A stretch of 35,942 bases of DNA from Streptomyces phaeochromogenes (GTDB lineage Bacteria; Actinomycetota; Actinomycetes; Streptomycetales; Streptomycetaceae): NCBI RefSeq assembly GCF_001418655.1, contig NZ_LIQZ01000375.1:1-35942 (forward strand), read 5' to 3'. The notes beneath the pieces are model-generated. The model saw nothing but the letters and a program-made list of their open reading frames with translations, searched no databases and was not told the origin of the DNA. Position numbers and translations under genes: made by a program. Of the stretch, positions 1 to 8,593 are shown in pieces (position 1 is the stretch's first letter; every line of letters starts with the position of its first letter).

Positions 1-4
1 CCCC

Positions 5-802
5 TCACCGCATCCCCCGACGCTCCGGCGTCCAAGGAAACAGCCTCCTCTCCCCCCACACCAGCACGCTGTTGATGACCAGCCCCAGGGCCCCGGCCCA
101 CGCCACCCCCGCGAGCACGTCCCGCGTGCCGTCCGTCGACAGGCCGGACTGGGCGATGAAGATGCCGAGTCCCTCCCCGAAGCCCGCGAGGATCTCGGTG
201 GCGACGGCCAGGACGAGGGCGATGGCGGCGGAGATACGGAGACCGGCGGCTATGAAGGGCGCAGTGGCGGGGAGTTCGACCCGCAGGAGCACCGAGAGAC
301 GCCCGAAGCCGAAGGCACGCAGCGTGTCCTTGGCCAGGGGATCGGTCTCGCCGAGGCCGTAGACGGTGTTGAAGAGGATGGGCCAGACGGAGGCGTACGT
401 GATGAGGGCGACCTTCGTCTCCGTACCGGAGCCCAGCAGCAGGGACACCAGAGGGATCAGCGCGACGGACGGCAGGGGCCGCAGGAACTCGACGATCGCG
501 CGCACGGCTTCGTCGACCACGGGCACGCTGCCGAGCAGCAGACCCAGCGGAACGGCGATCGCGCAGGCGAGGCCGAGACCGAGGGCCCAGGCCCGGACCG
601 TGGCTCCGACGCCGTCCAGGAAGACCGGATCCCCCGCCAACTCCACGGCGCGTGCGAGGACTTCGGAGGCGGGCGGCAGATAGCTGCGACGCACAAGACC
701 GGCCCGGCCGACCGCCTCGCACACGCCGAAGGCGAGCAGCACACCGAGCGCGCCGAGCAGCAGATCCTGACGGTGTGCCCCGCGCTTCCCACGCTTCCTC
801 AC
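5..802 (-). CDS. ABC transporter permease, SsuC/TauC/nitrate type
   Basis: A 265-residue inner-membrane permease of the sulfonate/nitrate/taurine importer group (BPD_transp_1 fold). About six hydrophobic segments are visible. The cytoplasmic EAA-type loop lies around AKDTLRAFGFGRLS with a later ELPATAP, the signature of binding-protein-dependent permeases. The GTG start overlaps the stop of the upstream lipoprotein gene by 4 bp (GTGA at 799-802), so the two are translationally coupled. The stop lies 5 bp from the window edge and a further GTGA overlap there suggests that the cognate ATPase gene begins just outside. The substrate cannot be read from the permease; sulfonate, nitrate, thiamine-precursor or aromatic acids are all possible in this family. 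Confidence 0.9.
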   Translation of the reverse strand: MRKRGKRGAHRQDLLLGALGVLLAFGVCEAVGRAGLVRRSYLPPASEVLARAVELAGDPVFLDGVGATVRAWALGLGLACAIAVPLGLLLGSVPVVDEAVRAIVEFLRPLPSVALIPLVSLLLGSGTETKVALITYASVWPILFNTVYGLGETDPLAKDTLRAFGFGRLSVLLRVELPATAPFIAAGLRISAAIALVLAVATEILAGFGEGLGIFIAQSGLSTDGTRDVLAGVAWAGALGLVINSVLVWGERRLFPWTPERRGMR

Positions 803-1788
803 TTGACGAGCAACGTTCCCGGATCGATCGCCTTCTTCAACAGGCCCTGTTTCTTCATGAGTTCGGTGAGGCGGCGCAGCTGGGTGACGTCCGTGGTCGC
901 CGGGTAGGCCGGCAGCCGGATCGACTCTGCCTGGTCCGCGGTCACCTTGGCGTACTTGGGCAACTCCTCGCGTACGGCGCTCTGGTCCTGTGTGGCGAGT
1001 TGCGCAGCCGCGGTGACGGCCCGTTTGAAGGCCGCGGCGGTCTTGGGGTTGTCGGAGGCGTAGCCGCGGGTCGTGACGTAGCCGCTGATCGGTATGGACT
1101 CCACGGGGGCGGAGCCGCCGTCGACGAGGACGCGGGCGTCGAGGTCGTTCTGGATGGCGCTGTTGAAGGGTTCGGCCGCGTGGACGGCGTCGACCTGTCC
1201 CTTCTCCAGGGCGGGGCCCATCTGGGGGAAGGCGATCTGCCGGTACTCGGGGCGGCCGGCGCCCTGTTGGTCGAGGATCGCGTTCAGCGTCAGCGACTGG
1301 ATGTTGTTGAGGATGTTGACGGCGACCTTCTTGCCCTTGAGGTCGGCGACGCTCCTGATGTCCGAGTCCTGGGGCACGAGGACGTCCATCATGTGCGGCG
1401 CGACGCGTGCTCCCTCGGCGAGGATGCGGAGGTCGAGGGTGCCCTTCTCGTGGGCCTGGAGGAAGGTGACGTAGTTCGCGCTCGCGATGATGTCCACCTG
1501 GCCCTTCGACAGGGCGGGCAGTGCCTGGATGCTCTGCTGGACGGGCTGGATACGTACGTCCAGGCCCTCCTTCTTGAACAGGCCCCGGTCCTGCGCGATG
1601 TAGAGGGGTGCGTCGTCGGCCAGCGGGAGCGCGGCGACGGTGATGCTCGACCTCTCCAGCCCGTTGCCCCCGGCGTTACTGGAATCGGAGTCGTCGGAGT
1701 CGCCGCCGCAGGCCGCCAGTGTCATCACCAGGGCGATCGCGGCGACGGTCGGTTTTCCCGTACGGAAGCGGGCTCGGCGCGTCGGCAT
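799..1788 (-). CDS. ABC transporter substrate-binding lipoprotein, NMT1/SsuA-like
   Basis: A 329-residue periplasmic-type binding protein of the NMT1/THI5/SsuA class. It would be a lipid-anchored extracellular receptor feeding the adjacent permease. The N-terminus MPTRRARFRT is basic, followed by a short hydrophobic stretch and the lipobox TLAAC (Cys27), then a Gly/Asp/Ser-rich tether. The mature part carries the family pattern: substrate lobe start ADDAPLYIAQDRGLF, ALSKGQVDIIA, and the DLKGKKVAV element. The reading frame is open upstream to 1872, but only the ATG at 1788 puts a normal lipoprotein signal at the N-terminus. The gene is divergent from the P450 at 1946, so the roughly 157 bp between them must hold both promoters. 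The ligand is unknown. Confidence 0.88.
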   Translation of the reverse strand: MPTRRARFRTGKPTVAAIALVMTLAACGGDSDDSDSSNAGGNGLERSSITVAALPLADDAPLYIAQDRGLFKKEGLDVRIQPVQQSIQALPALSKGQVDIIASANYVTFLQAHEKGTLDLRILAEGARVAPHMMDVLVPQDSDIRSVADLKGKKVAVNILNNIQSLTLNAILDQQGAGRPEYRQIAFPQMGPALEKGQVDAVHAAEPFNSAIQNDLDARVLVDGGSAPVESIPISGYVTTRGYASDNPKTAAAFKRAVTAAAQLATQDQSAVREELPKYAKVTADQAESIRLPAYPATTDVTQLRRLTELMKKQGLLKKAIDPGTLLVK

Positions 1789-1945
1789 GCGCGCATGATG
1801 CCCCCGACTTGACGTGATCACCACACACTTATGCGCCGTTCCCGCGGCCCTCGGGAAAATGCGAAAGCACATTCGCGCCGCCGGTCGAGGGAGAGCCGTT
1901 TCGCACGCCCTTGCCGCGCCGCCACGGCCGGGTCACCGTGGTGGC

Positions 1946-3253
1946 GTGACCTCACGAGCGACGCCCACGCCACCCGCCGGGGAACCCGGTCCGGACGCCA
2001 TCCCGGACGCCGTCCCCGACGTCTTCGATCCCCGGCAGTACGCCGCCGGTGTCCCCCACGCCGCCTACCGCGTCCTGCGCGACCATCACCCCGTGGCCTG
2101 GCAGCAGGAGCACGAGGTGCTCGGCTGGCCGGCCGGGCCCGGCTTCTGGGCGGTCACCCGGCACGCCGATGTGGTCCGGGTACTGAAGGACTCGGGGACG
2201 TACTCCTCGCACCTCGGAGCGACCCAGATCAGGGATCCGGATCCGGACGACCTGCCGTTCATCCGGCGGATGATGCTCAATCAGGATCCGCCGGGGCACG
2301 GGAGGTTGAGGCGACTGGTCAGCCGGGCGTTCACTCCGCGCCGTGTCGACCACTTCGCGTCGGTCGCCCGCGCCCGGGCCCGCTCGCTCTTCGAGCAGGC
2401 GGTGGCGACGGCCCGTGAGAACGACGGAACGTGCGACATCGTCACCGATGTCACCGACGACTACGCGCTGCTCAACCTGGCGGATCTGCTCGGTGTGCCG
2501 GAGAGCGACCGCGGGCTGCTGCTGCACTGGACCCAGCGGGTCATCGGCTACCAGGACCCGGACGAGGCGGGCCCGCCCGTGCTGGACGCGGTGGGCAGAC
2601 CGGTCAACCCGCGCTCACCGGCGGCACTGCGGGACATGTTCGCGTACGCCCGCGAGCTGGCCGGACACAAGCGGCGGCATCCCGGTGACGACGTCATGAC
2701 CGTGCTCGCCGCCGACGGTGAACTCGCCACCGCGGAACTGGAGATGTTCTTCTTCCTGCTGACGGTCGCGGGCAACGACACGGTTCGCGGCGCGACTCCC
2801 GGCGGACTGCTGGCGCTGGCCGGACATCCGGAGGCATACGCCCAACTGCGCGCCGGTGAAGTCGACTTGGAGTCGGCCGTCGACGAACTCCTGCGGTGGC
2901 ACCCGCCGGTGCTCACCTTCCGCCGCACAGCACTGCACGACACCGAGCTGGCCGGGACGCCGGTCCGCGCCGGGGACAAGGTGGTGGTCTTCCACGCCTC
3001 CGCCAACCACGACGAGCGGGTGTTCGCCGAGCCGCACCGGCTGGACCTGGCCCGTACGCCGAATCCGCACGTCTCCTTCGGGGACGGACCGCATGTCTGC
3101 CTGGGCGCGCACTTCGCCCGGCTGCAGCTGCGGGTGCTGTACGAGGAGGCGCTGCGCGTCCTGCCCGGGCCGCCGCGCGTCGCCGGGCCTCCCCGGCGGC
3201 TCGTCTCCAACTTCATCAACGGCCTGAAGTCGCTGCCGCTGCACGTGGCCTGA
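1946..3253 (+). CDS. cytochrome P450, CYP125/CYP124-like
   Basis: A soluble P450 monooxygenase of 435 residues from the GTG at 1946. The open frame extends to 1814, but the extra 44 residues are Arg/Ala-rich and unlike a P450; no strong ribosome site decides the start. Visible motifs are I-helix AGNDT at residues 275-279, K-helix ExxR (Glu314-Arg317), and the heme loop FGDGPHVCLG at 378-387 with ligand Cys385. The NQDPPGHGRLRRLVSRAF stretch and the RTPNPHVSFGDG approach to the heme loop resemble CYP124/CYP125/CYP142 enzymes, which oxidise methyl-branched lipids and sterol side chains. No ferredoxin is adjacent, so electrons must come from elsewhere, possibly the ferredoxin pair at 16146-17560. 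The substrate is not predictable. Confidence 0.9.
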   Translation: MTSRATPTPPAGEPGPDAIPDAVPDVFDPRQYAAGVPHAAYRVLRDHHPVAWQQEHEVLGWPAGPGFWAVTRHADVVRVLKDSGTYSSHLGATQIRDPDPDDLPFIRRMMLNQDPPGHGRLRRLVSRAFTPRRVDHFASVARARARSLFEQAVATARENDGTCDIVTDVTDDYALLNLADLLGVPESDRGLLLHWTQRVIGYQDPDEAGPPVLDAVGRPVNPRSPAALRDMFAYARELAGHKRRHPGDDVMTVLAADGELATAELEMFFFLLTVAGNDTVRGATPGGLLALAGHPEAYAQLRAGEVDLESAVDELLRWHPPVLTFRRTALHDTELAGTPVRAGDKVVVFHASANHDERVFAEPHRLDLARTPNPHVSFGDGPHVCLGAHFARLQLRVLYEEALRVLPGPPRVAGPPRRLVSNFINGLKSLPLHVA

Positions 3254-3311
3254 GCCGGCCGGTTCGGCTGGGCTCCCCGAGGTACGGGTTGACGATCCAT
3301 TGACCTGCAAC

Positions 3312-3330
3312 TTAGGTTTGCCTTACCTAA
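3312..3330. promoter_or_regulatory. iron box (DmdR1/DtxR-family operator)
   Basis: TTAGGTTTGCCTTACCTAA matches the 19-bp DtxR/IdeR/DmdR consensus TTAGGTTAGGCTAACCTAA at 16 of 19 positions, with both outer arms TTAGGT and ACCTAA intact. It ends 31 bp before the ATG at 3362, a position overlapping a promoter. In Streptomyces such boxes are bound by iron-loaded DmdR1, so the two downstream surface-protein genes should be derepressed under iron starvation. The match is read directly; binding and regulation are inferred. Confidence 0.85.
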
Positions 3331-3361
3331 GTGGTTTTCGCCTCCGAAAGGCCAACTGCCC

Positions 3362-3919
3362 ATGAGATCCGCCGTGTTCGCCCGCGCCACCCGAATCGCC
3401 GCCGTCGGTGCCACCGCCGCCGCGCTGACGGTCGGGCTCGCCACCTCCGCCTCGGCAGCCACCGCCACGCGGTCCGTGACGGTGAGCGGAACGACGTACA
3501 ACCTGTCGCTGACGGCCCCCGACGCCCTGTCGACCGCCGGGCAGAACATCACCGTCTCCGGCAGCGGCTACAACACCATCCAGGGCGTCTACGTCGGCCT
3601 GTGCGTGATACCCGACGGCGTCGTGCCCGGGGACCCGTCCACGTACACCTCCCGGCCGACCCCCTGCCTGGGCGGCGCGGACCAGACCGGCACGACGGGC
3701 GCCTCTCACTGGGTGTCGAACTTCGGCGGCGGCACGGTCGCGAACAGTTCCGCCTACGGCTCCGGCGGCTCCTTCAACGTCAGCGTGCACGTGAACCCGA
3801 ACATCGCCACGGGCCAGGTCTGCGGCACGGACGTCGACTGCGCCATCGTGACGCGCGCCGACCACACGGCGAGCGGCACCCGCTCGTACGACGTCTACAT
3901 CCCGGTCACCTTCTCGTGA
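3362..3919 (+). CDS. secreted four-cysteine Ig-like protein, iron-box controlled
   Basis: A 185-residue exported protein. A Sec signal peptide occupies roughly residues 1-32 (basic start, hydrophobic core, SASA cleavage region). The mature domain of about 150 residues is rich in Ser, Thr, Gly and Val with regular beta-strand character. It has four cysteines (81, 102, 154, 160) that can form two disulfides. The pattern VSGSGYNTIQGVYVGLC and the CxxxxxC closing segment resemble the neocarzinostatin-like Ig fold and the C-terminal halves of actinobacterial HtaA-type heme proteins. This is a fold impression, not a search result. GAAAGG upstream serves as ribosome site. It overlaps the next gene by 4 bp and is preceded by an iron box, suggesting a role in iron or heme scavenging at the cell surface. 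Confidence 0.8.
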   Translation: MRSAVFARATRIAAVGATAAALTVGLATSASAATATRSVTVSGTTYNLSLTAPDALSTAGQNITVSGSGYNTIQGVYVGLCVIPDGVVPGDPSTYTSRPTPCLGGADQTGTTGASHWVSNFGGGTVANSSAYGSGGSFNVSVHVNPNIATGQVCGTDVDCAIVTRADHTASGTRSYDVYIPVTFS

Positions 3920-5424
3920 CCGCGCCTCTCAGAACCCGGGGGCGGAGCGATGTGCTCCGCCCCCGGGCGGCGGGCGCCCTCGTGGGAATCACGGCGGTGG
4001 TCCTCACCGCCGTCGTCGTGAGCACACCCGCCGTCGGCGCCGACGACCCGCCGGGCACGGACGGGTACGAGCAGACGGCCCGCCTCACGACCGTCGGCAA
4101 ACCGCTCGACCTGCTGGTGCACCCCGAGTCGGGGAAGCTGTACGTCGGGTCCGACACCGTCGCCGGTACGACGGGCGGGAGCCTCGCCGGGATCTATGTC
4201 GTCGACCCGGCCGCCGGGAACGTACTGAACTGGGTGAAGACCTCCCCCGGCAGCACCGGCGCGCCCGCCCAGCTGCCGGGCAAACGGCTCGCCGGGCCGC
4301 TGCCGGGCGACGGGGTGCACTACCTGGTCGGGCTGCGCGGGATCGCCGCCGTGAAGGACGGGGACGCGGCGGGCCGCGGGGGCTGGCTCTCCGGCACGAC
4401 GATCACGCAGGCCAAGGCCGGTGCGAAGGCCGGCACGGTCGTGGTCGTGCGCGGGACGAAACTGGAGGAGGTCGCCGTCGGCGAGACGTCGGTGACCGTG
4501 GAGCGGTCGCTGACCCTGCCGGCCGTCGGCGGTCCGCTCGCCGTGGACACCGCCGCCGGGCAGATCTGGGTCACCGACAACACCAACAGCCTGCTGCGCA
4601 GGGTCGGTTCGGCCGACTTCGCGCCGGACGGCAAGGAGATCGCGCTCGGCGCCGGTGCCGCGGTGTCCTTCCTGGAGTGGGACACCGAGCGCGGGGTGCT
4701 GTGGGCGGGGCGCGGCACCGTGCTGGAGGCGTACGACATCGCCAACGGCAAACTGGCCGCCTCCTTCGACGCGAAGCCCGGTGACACCATCGCGGATGTC
4801 GCCGTGGACCCGCGCTCCGACCGGGCGTTCGCGGTGTGGCAGGACTGGGGCAATCCGCCGGAGGAGGGGGACGGCGTGGGGCAGCTCGCGGTGTACGACA
4901 CTGCGACGCTCAAGGACCTCGACATGGGCGCCGAACTGCCGGGCGTCAACGGCCAGTTGGGCAGCTCGTCCGTCGCGGTGACGCCGGGCGGCGACTCGGT
5001 GTTCGTCGGCAGCCCGTCCGACGCCTCGCTCACCGTGTTCCGGGCTCCGGTGCCGCCGTCGCCCTCCGAGTCGCCGACACCGTCCGACCCGGAGTCGCCG
5101 TCGCCCTCGGACCCGGCCTCGCCCAGCCCTTCGGACGGAACGCCCGAGCCGTCGCCCAGTGACTCCGGCCCGGGCGCCGATCCGAGCGCCTCCGGCACCA
5201 CGGTTCCCGTCGACGGTCCGAGCGCCGACGGAAACAGCGCGGGTGGCACGGGAGGCGGTGGCGCGCAGACCACGACCGGTGGCGGTTCGCTCGACACCAC
5301 CGGCGACGGGTCGCTCGCCTCGACCGGCACCGACGTGCTCCTGCCCGCCGCGGCCGGCACCGCGGCGCTGCTCGCCACCGGCACCGCCGCGGTGCTGTGG
5401 CGCCGCCGACGGGCCACGACGTAG
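3916..5424 (+). CDS. LAxTG-anchored beta-propeller surface protein
   Basis: A 502-residue exported protein. The GTG start at 3916 overlaps the previous stop (GTGA), and the frame's upstream extension is an artefact. The N-terminus is basic, then hydrophobic, ending near TPAVGA, consistent with a signal peptide of about 40 residues. Residues about 50-370 carry repeated VHPESGKLYVGS, DTAAGQIWVTD and DPRSDRAFAVW-like blades typical of YVTN/SMP-30-like propellers. A PSPSESPTPSD-type Pro/Ser wall spacer follows. The end is a sortase signal, LASTG at 467-471, then a hydrophobic helix and RRRR, the class E sortase LAxTG pattern of Streptomyces. With its iron-box-controlled partner it probably forms a cell-wall receptor pair; the ligand is unknown. 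Confidence 0.85.
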   Translation: MTAPLRTRGRSDVLRPRAAGALVGITAVVLTAVVVSTPAVGADDPPGTDGYEQTARLTTVGKPLDLLVHPESGKLYVGSDTVAGTTGGSLAGIYVVDPAAGNVLNWVKTSPGSTGAPAQLPGKRLAGPLPGDGVHYLVGLRGIAAVKDGDAAGRGGWLSGTTITQAKAGAKAGTVVVVRGTKLEEVAVGETSVTVERSLTLPAVGGPLAVDTAAGQIWVTDNTNSLLRRVGSADFAPDGKEIALGAGAAVSFLEWDTERGVLWAGRGTVLEAYDIANGKLAASFDAKPGDTIADVAVDPRSDRAFAVWQDWGNPPEEGDGVGQLAVYDTATLKDLDMGAELPGVNGQLGSSSVAVTPGGDSVFVGSPSDASLTVFRAPVPPSPSESPTPSDPESPSPSDPASPSPSDGTPEPSPSDSGPGADPSASGTTVPVDGPSADGNSAGGTGGGGAQTTTGGGSLDTTGDGSLASTGTDVLLPAAAGTAALLATGTAAVLWRRRRATT

Positions 5425-5447
5425 GCCGGCCGGTGGACCGACCGGCC
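5424..5447. terminator. hairpin after the surface-protein gene
   Basis: An inverted repeat GGCCGGCCGGT / ACCGACCGGCC with a 2-base loop and one mismatched pair begins at the last base of the stop codon. It lies between convergent genes (surface protein to the left, AIM24 to the right) and has no T tract, as is common for Streptomyces terminators. Confidence 0.55.
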
Positions 5448-5533
5448 TCCGGGCCGTGAAGGAGACAAGCGCACGACAGACCCCCACCCCGGAAGGTTCA
5501 GCAGCCGCGAACAGGCCCGAACCAGGGCCCGTA

Positions 5534-6211
5534 TCAGTGCTGTTGGACCTTCTGCGGTGTCGCCTCGCTCGGCCGTACGACGACGTAGCCCTCGCCCTGG
5601 AGCATCAACTGGACGGCCTCGCCGGAGCCGCCGCGGATCATCGAGCCGATGGACTGCGAACGGTGCAGTGTGGTCTGGAGGTTGGCCGTCCAGCCGACGA
5701 TCGCGTCCGTGTCGACGTACACCGGCCACTGCGGCGAGACCGGGATGACCAGCGGGTTGCCCTCGCAGACGAGACCGAGCCTGCCCTGCCCGGTGAAGAC
5801 GCTGTTGAACAGCCCGCCACCGGTGATGCCCGCGCCCTTGACCGTCTTGATCTCGTACTTCAGCGAGGCGTCGAAGCACAGTACGTTGCGGCCGTTGACG
5901 GTGAAGACGTCACCGGGGTCGATGTCGACGATGAAGCAGTTCTGCGCCTCGTGCGCGAACCAGGCCTCCCCCTGCCCGCGCACGGCCATGAGCGGCAGGC
6001 CCTCGCCGGTCACGGCCCGTTTCAGCATGCCGCCGACGCCCTGGCCCTTGCGCTCGAACTGCAGGTTGCCCCGGTAGGCGATCATCGCGCCCTGCCGGGC
6101 GAGCATCTCGCCGTTGACGGCGTACTTGATCGACTTGGCGTTCTCGACGCTCATGCCCGCCGCAGTGGCCGGCTGCACCATGTACTCGCTGGAAAACAGA
6201 TCACCCTTCAT
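5534..6211 (-). CDS. AIM24 family protein
   Basis: A 225-residue protein of the AIM24 (formerly DUF124) beta-prism family. Recognisable elements are EMLARQGAMIAYRG near the N-terminus, the GEGLPLMAVRGQGEAWFA strand pair, a DPGDVFTVNGRNVLCFD segment and a C-terminal EGYVVVRPSE. It has no signal peptide or membrane helix, so it should be cytoplasmic. The family has no settled bacterial function; the yeast member acts in mitochondrial inner-membrane organisation. The frame is open to 6247 but ATG 6211 is preceded by GGACAGGA at a suitable distance and gives the usual family N-terminus MKGDLFSSEYM. It is separated from the upstream protease by a strong terminator, so it is likely transcribed alone. 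Confidence 0.88.
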   Translation of the reverse strand: MKGDLFSSEYMVQPATAAGMSVENAKSIKYAVNGEMLARQGAMIAYRGNLQFERKGQGVGGMLKRAVTGEGLPLMAVRGQGEAWFAHEAQNCFIVDIDPGDVFTVNGRNVLCFDASLKYEIKTVKGAGITGGGLFNSVFTGQGRLGLVCEGNPLVIPVSPQWPVYVDTDAIVGWTANLQTTLHRSQSIGSMIRGGSGEAVQLMLQGEGYVVVRPSEATPQKVQQH

Positions 6212-6301
6212 GCGGGCATCCTGTCCCGGAGGCGCGGGTTCCACCATCCAACGGCGGGATGAAAGGCGGCGACGAAGGTATATGTCCGCCGAACGAAAGG
6301 C

Positions 6302-6335
6302 GGGGCGGCCGACGCCCGCTCGCGTCGGCCGCCCC
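6302..6335. terminator. strong hairpin terminator of the protease gene
   Basis: A perfect 14-bp inverted repeat, GGGGCGGCCGACGC and its complement, is separated by a 6-base loop. A second short hairpin GGGGCC-TTTC-GGCCCC follows at 6339-6354. It lies about 100 bp past the stop of the leftward protease gene and upstream of AIM24, so it should isolate the two transcripts. Confidence 0.75.
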
Positions 6336-6436
6336 TGCGGGGCCTTTCGGCCCCACCCTGTGGGGGGGGTGGTTCGTCAGTCGTCGATCAGCCGCCGTCC
6401 GCCCGGTTCAACAGTCGTCCGACGGCCGCTCGACGG

Positions 6437-8239
6437 TCAGAAGGTCAGCTTCCAGCTGTTGATCGTGCCGGTGTCCGCCGAGGCCACGTCCTGCACGCGC
6501 AGCTTCCAGGTGCCGTTGGCGGTCTCGCTCGAAGCGTCCACGGTGTAGGTCGTGTTGACGTTGTCGGCCGAGTCCGAGCCCGAGGACTTCAGCCGGTACG
6601 CCGTGCCGTCCGGGGCGACCAGGTCGATCACCAGGTCACCGCGGTAGGTGTGGGTGATGTCGACGCCGACCTGGAGGGCCGAGGGCGCGTTGCCGGTGCG
6701 GCCGGTGACGGCGATCGCGGACTCGACGGCCGAGCCGGCGTCCGGGATGGAGACGGCCGTGGTGCTGGTGAAGGTGGTGCCCCCCGTGGAGCCTCCCGAC
6801 CCGCTCACCGCCTGCACCGTCTTGGCCGCGTCCGCGAGACCCGCACCACAGCCGCCCGAGCAAGCACCGGGCAGAGCACGCGAGTTGGTCTTGATCGCGG
6901 ACTCGATCTGGGCCGGGGTCAGCGCGGAGTTCGCCGACTTGGCGAGCGCGGCGAGACCCGCGATGTGCGGGGCGGCCATGCTGGTGCCCTGGTAGTAGGC
7001 GTACGACTCCGAACCGGGGCCCTGCGTACCGGAGTTCAGCGTGGACAGGATGCCGTTGGCGGTGCCGGTGCTGGTCTGGCCACCGGGTGCCGCGATGTCG
7101 ACGACCGAGCCGAAGTTGGAGTAACTCGCCTTGGCGCCCGTGCGGTTGAGTGCGGCGACCGAGATCACGTTGCCGCAGCTGGCCGGTGAGTAGTTGGCCG
7201 CGTTGGCGTTGCTGTTGCCCGCCGCGACGACGACCGTGGTGCCCCGGCCGACCGCGTTGTTGATGGCGGTCTGGGTGGCCGTGGTGCAGGCACCGCCGCC
7301 GCCCAGGCTCATGTTGATGACCTTGGCGACGTTGGCGTTGGCCGGGACGCCGGAGACCGTACCGCCGGACGCCCAGGTGATGGCGTCGATGATGTCGGAG
7401 TCGTAGCCACCGCACTTGCCGAGGACACGCAGCGGGGAGATCTTCGCGTTGTACGCGATGCCCGCGACGCCCTTGCTGTTGTTGGTGACGGCCGCGATGG
7501 TGCCCGCGACGTGCGTGCCGTGCCAGGAGGAGGAGCTGCCCGTGGTCTGCTCGCACTCGCCGGCGGCGTACCAGTCGCCCGGGTCGGCCGGGTTGCTGTC
7601 GCGCCCGTTGCCGTCGACCGAGACCGCGGTGTCGGAGATGAAGTCGTAGCCCGCGACGATGTTGGCGGCGAGGTCGGAGTGGGTGACGTAGCCGGTGTCG
7701 ATGACGGCGACGGTCACGCCGCTGCCGGTCGCGGTGTCCCAGGCGCCGGGCACGCGCATACCGGCGGTGGTCTCGAAGAGGTCCCACTGCTTGCTGTACT
7801 CGGTGTCGTTCGGGTCGGCCTGCGGCTTGTTGAGGCGGTCCGGCACGACGTAGGCGACCTGCGGGTCGGCCTGGTACTCGGCGACGACATCGGCGACATC
7901 GGCCTTGCTCAGCTGCTCGCCGAGGTCGACCAGCGCGGCGCCGGTGCCGAGGCGGCGCTGGAAGTCCAGGCTCTCGCCGGCCTCCTTGCCCTTGGCCTCG
8001 GCGTCGGCGGAGGCGGCCTTGTTCGACCTGGCCTCGGTGGCGCCCGACTTGTAGCCGACGATCAGCCGCTCGGCCGGGGCGGACACGGCAGCGGCGGCGG
8101 TCTTCGCGGTCTGCTCGGCGGGGACCTTGGCGGTGGCGGGACCGGCCAGCGCGAGGGACGTGGCGGTCCCGGCCAGCAGTGTCGCGGAGATCGCGGCGAC
8201 GGATATCAGCTTCCGTCTCGCGGGTCGAGGAGTACGCAA
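6437..8239 (-). CDS. secreted S8 (subtilisin-like) serine protease with P-domain
   Basis: A 600-residue preproprotease from the TTG at 8239, which follows GAAAGG and gives a classic signal peptide (RTPRPARRK, hydrophobic core, GPATA). An ATG at 8299 is in frame but would add 20 residues before the basic region. Domains in order: signal to about residue 38; inhibitor I9-like propeptide about 57-140; catalytic domain about 150-475 with Asp181 (VIDTG), His240 (HGTHVAGT), oxyanion Asn342 (AAGN) and Ser420 (GTSMAAPH); Gly/Ser linker; P/proprotein-convertase domain about 495-600. Six or more cysteines in the catalytic domain suggest disulfides. This is a standard Streptomyces extracellular protease architecture, secreted by Sec and autoprocessed. 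Monocistronic. Confidence 0.93.
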   Translation of the reverse strand: MRTPRPARRKLISVAAISATLLAGTATSLALAGPATAKVPAEQTAKTAAAAVSAPAERLIVGYKSGATEARSNKAASADAEAKGKEAGESLDFQRRLGTGAALVDLGEQLSKADVADVVAEYQADPQVAYVVPDRLNKPQADPNDTEYSKQWDLFETTAGMRVPGAWDTATGSGVTVAVIDTGYVTHSDLAANIVAGYDFISDTAVSVDGNGRDSNPADPGDWYAAGECEQTTGSSSSWHGTHVAGTIAAVTNNSKGVAGIAYNAKISPLRVLGKCGGYDSDIIDAITWASGGTVSGVPANANVAKVINMSLGGGGACTTATQTAINNAVGRGTTVVVAAGNSNANAANYSPASCGNVISVAALNRTGAKASYSNFGSVVDIAAPGGQTSTGTANGILSTLNSGTQGPGSESYAYYQGTSMAAPHIAGLAALAKSANSALTPAQIESAIKTNSRALPGACSGGCGAGLADAAKTVQAVSGSGGSTGGTTFTSTTAVSIPDAGSAVESAIAVTGRTGNAPSALQVGVDITHTYRGDLVIDLVAPDGTAYRLKSSGSDSADNVNTTYTVDASSETANGTWKLRVQDVASADTGTINSWKLTF

Positions 8240-8593
8240 GTGAGTGCCTTTCGTGGCCGGCTCCGGGCAGCGCGGAACAGGCGGTGCGATGCGGTGCATG
8301 CGGTGCCGTGCGGTGCGGAGCAGCGGTTCGATTCGCTTCGTCGTCGAAGCGGCGGGGGGTGCAATCGAGAAGGCGCGAAGGCCGGCCGTGCGCGAGCCTC
8401 CAGTCAGGGGTTACCTGTGGTTCGGCTGTGCTCGAACAATAGGCGGAGCCTTTATCCCGCGGATACGGGGAAAACCCTCGATCCATGGCCGAGAACCCCC
8501 TATGGGGGCCGTCCAGTTGGCGGGAAAGCACCCTTTCCGGACGTTCAGTCCTGTCTCGCCATGGAGGCGTGCGGACGGGACGGGAGGGACTGC
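8240..8593. other. protease upstream region, about 350 bp without an intact gene
   Basis: This gap holds the leader and promoter of the leftward protease. Next to the start (about 8281-8326) is a run of near-repeats of GCGGTGC/ATGCGGTGC with no coding sense, which would be transcribed as a C/A-rich leader. Around 8440-8475 the composition drops (ACAATAGGCGGAGCCTTTATCCC), the likeliest promoter area. A small CCCCCTATGGGGG hairpin lies near 8500. No clear -35/-10 pair can be assigned. The right end merges into a siderophore-receptor gene fragment. Confidence 0.5.

Noticed and set aside
1789..1872. Possible Cys-containing leader peptide before the lipoprotein gene
   Set aside because: Sulfur-related importers of actinobacteria can have tiny leader ORFs, but no short frame here shows the usual conserved leader pattern or a ribosome site.
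1814..1945. Possible 44-residue N-terminal extension of the P450
   Set aside because: The extension is basic and Ala/Arg-rich, unlike P450 N-termini, and would run almost up to the divergent lipoprotein gene's start.
8281..8326. CRISPR-like GCGGTGC repeats
   Set aside because: Units are only 7-9 bp, irregular and without spacers; simple low-complexity leader sequence.
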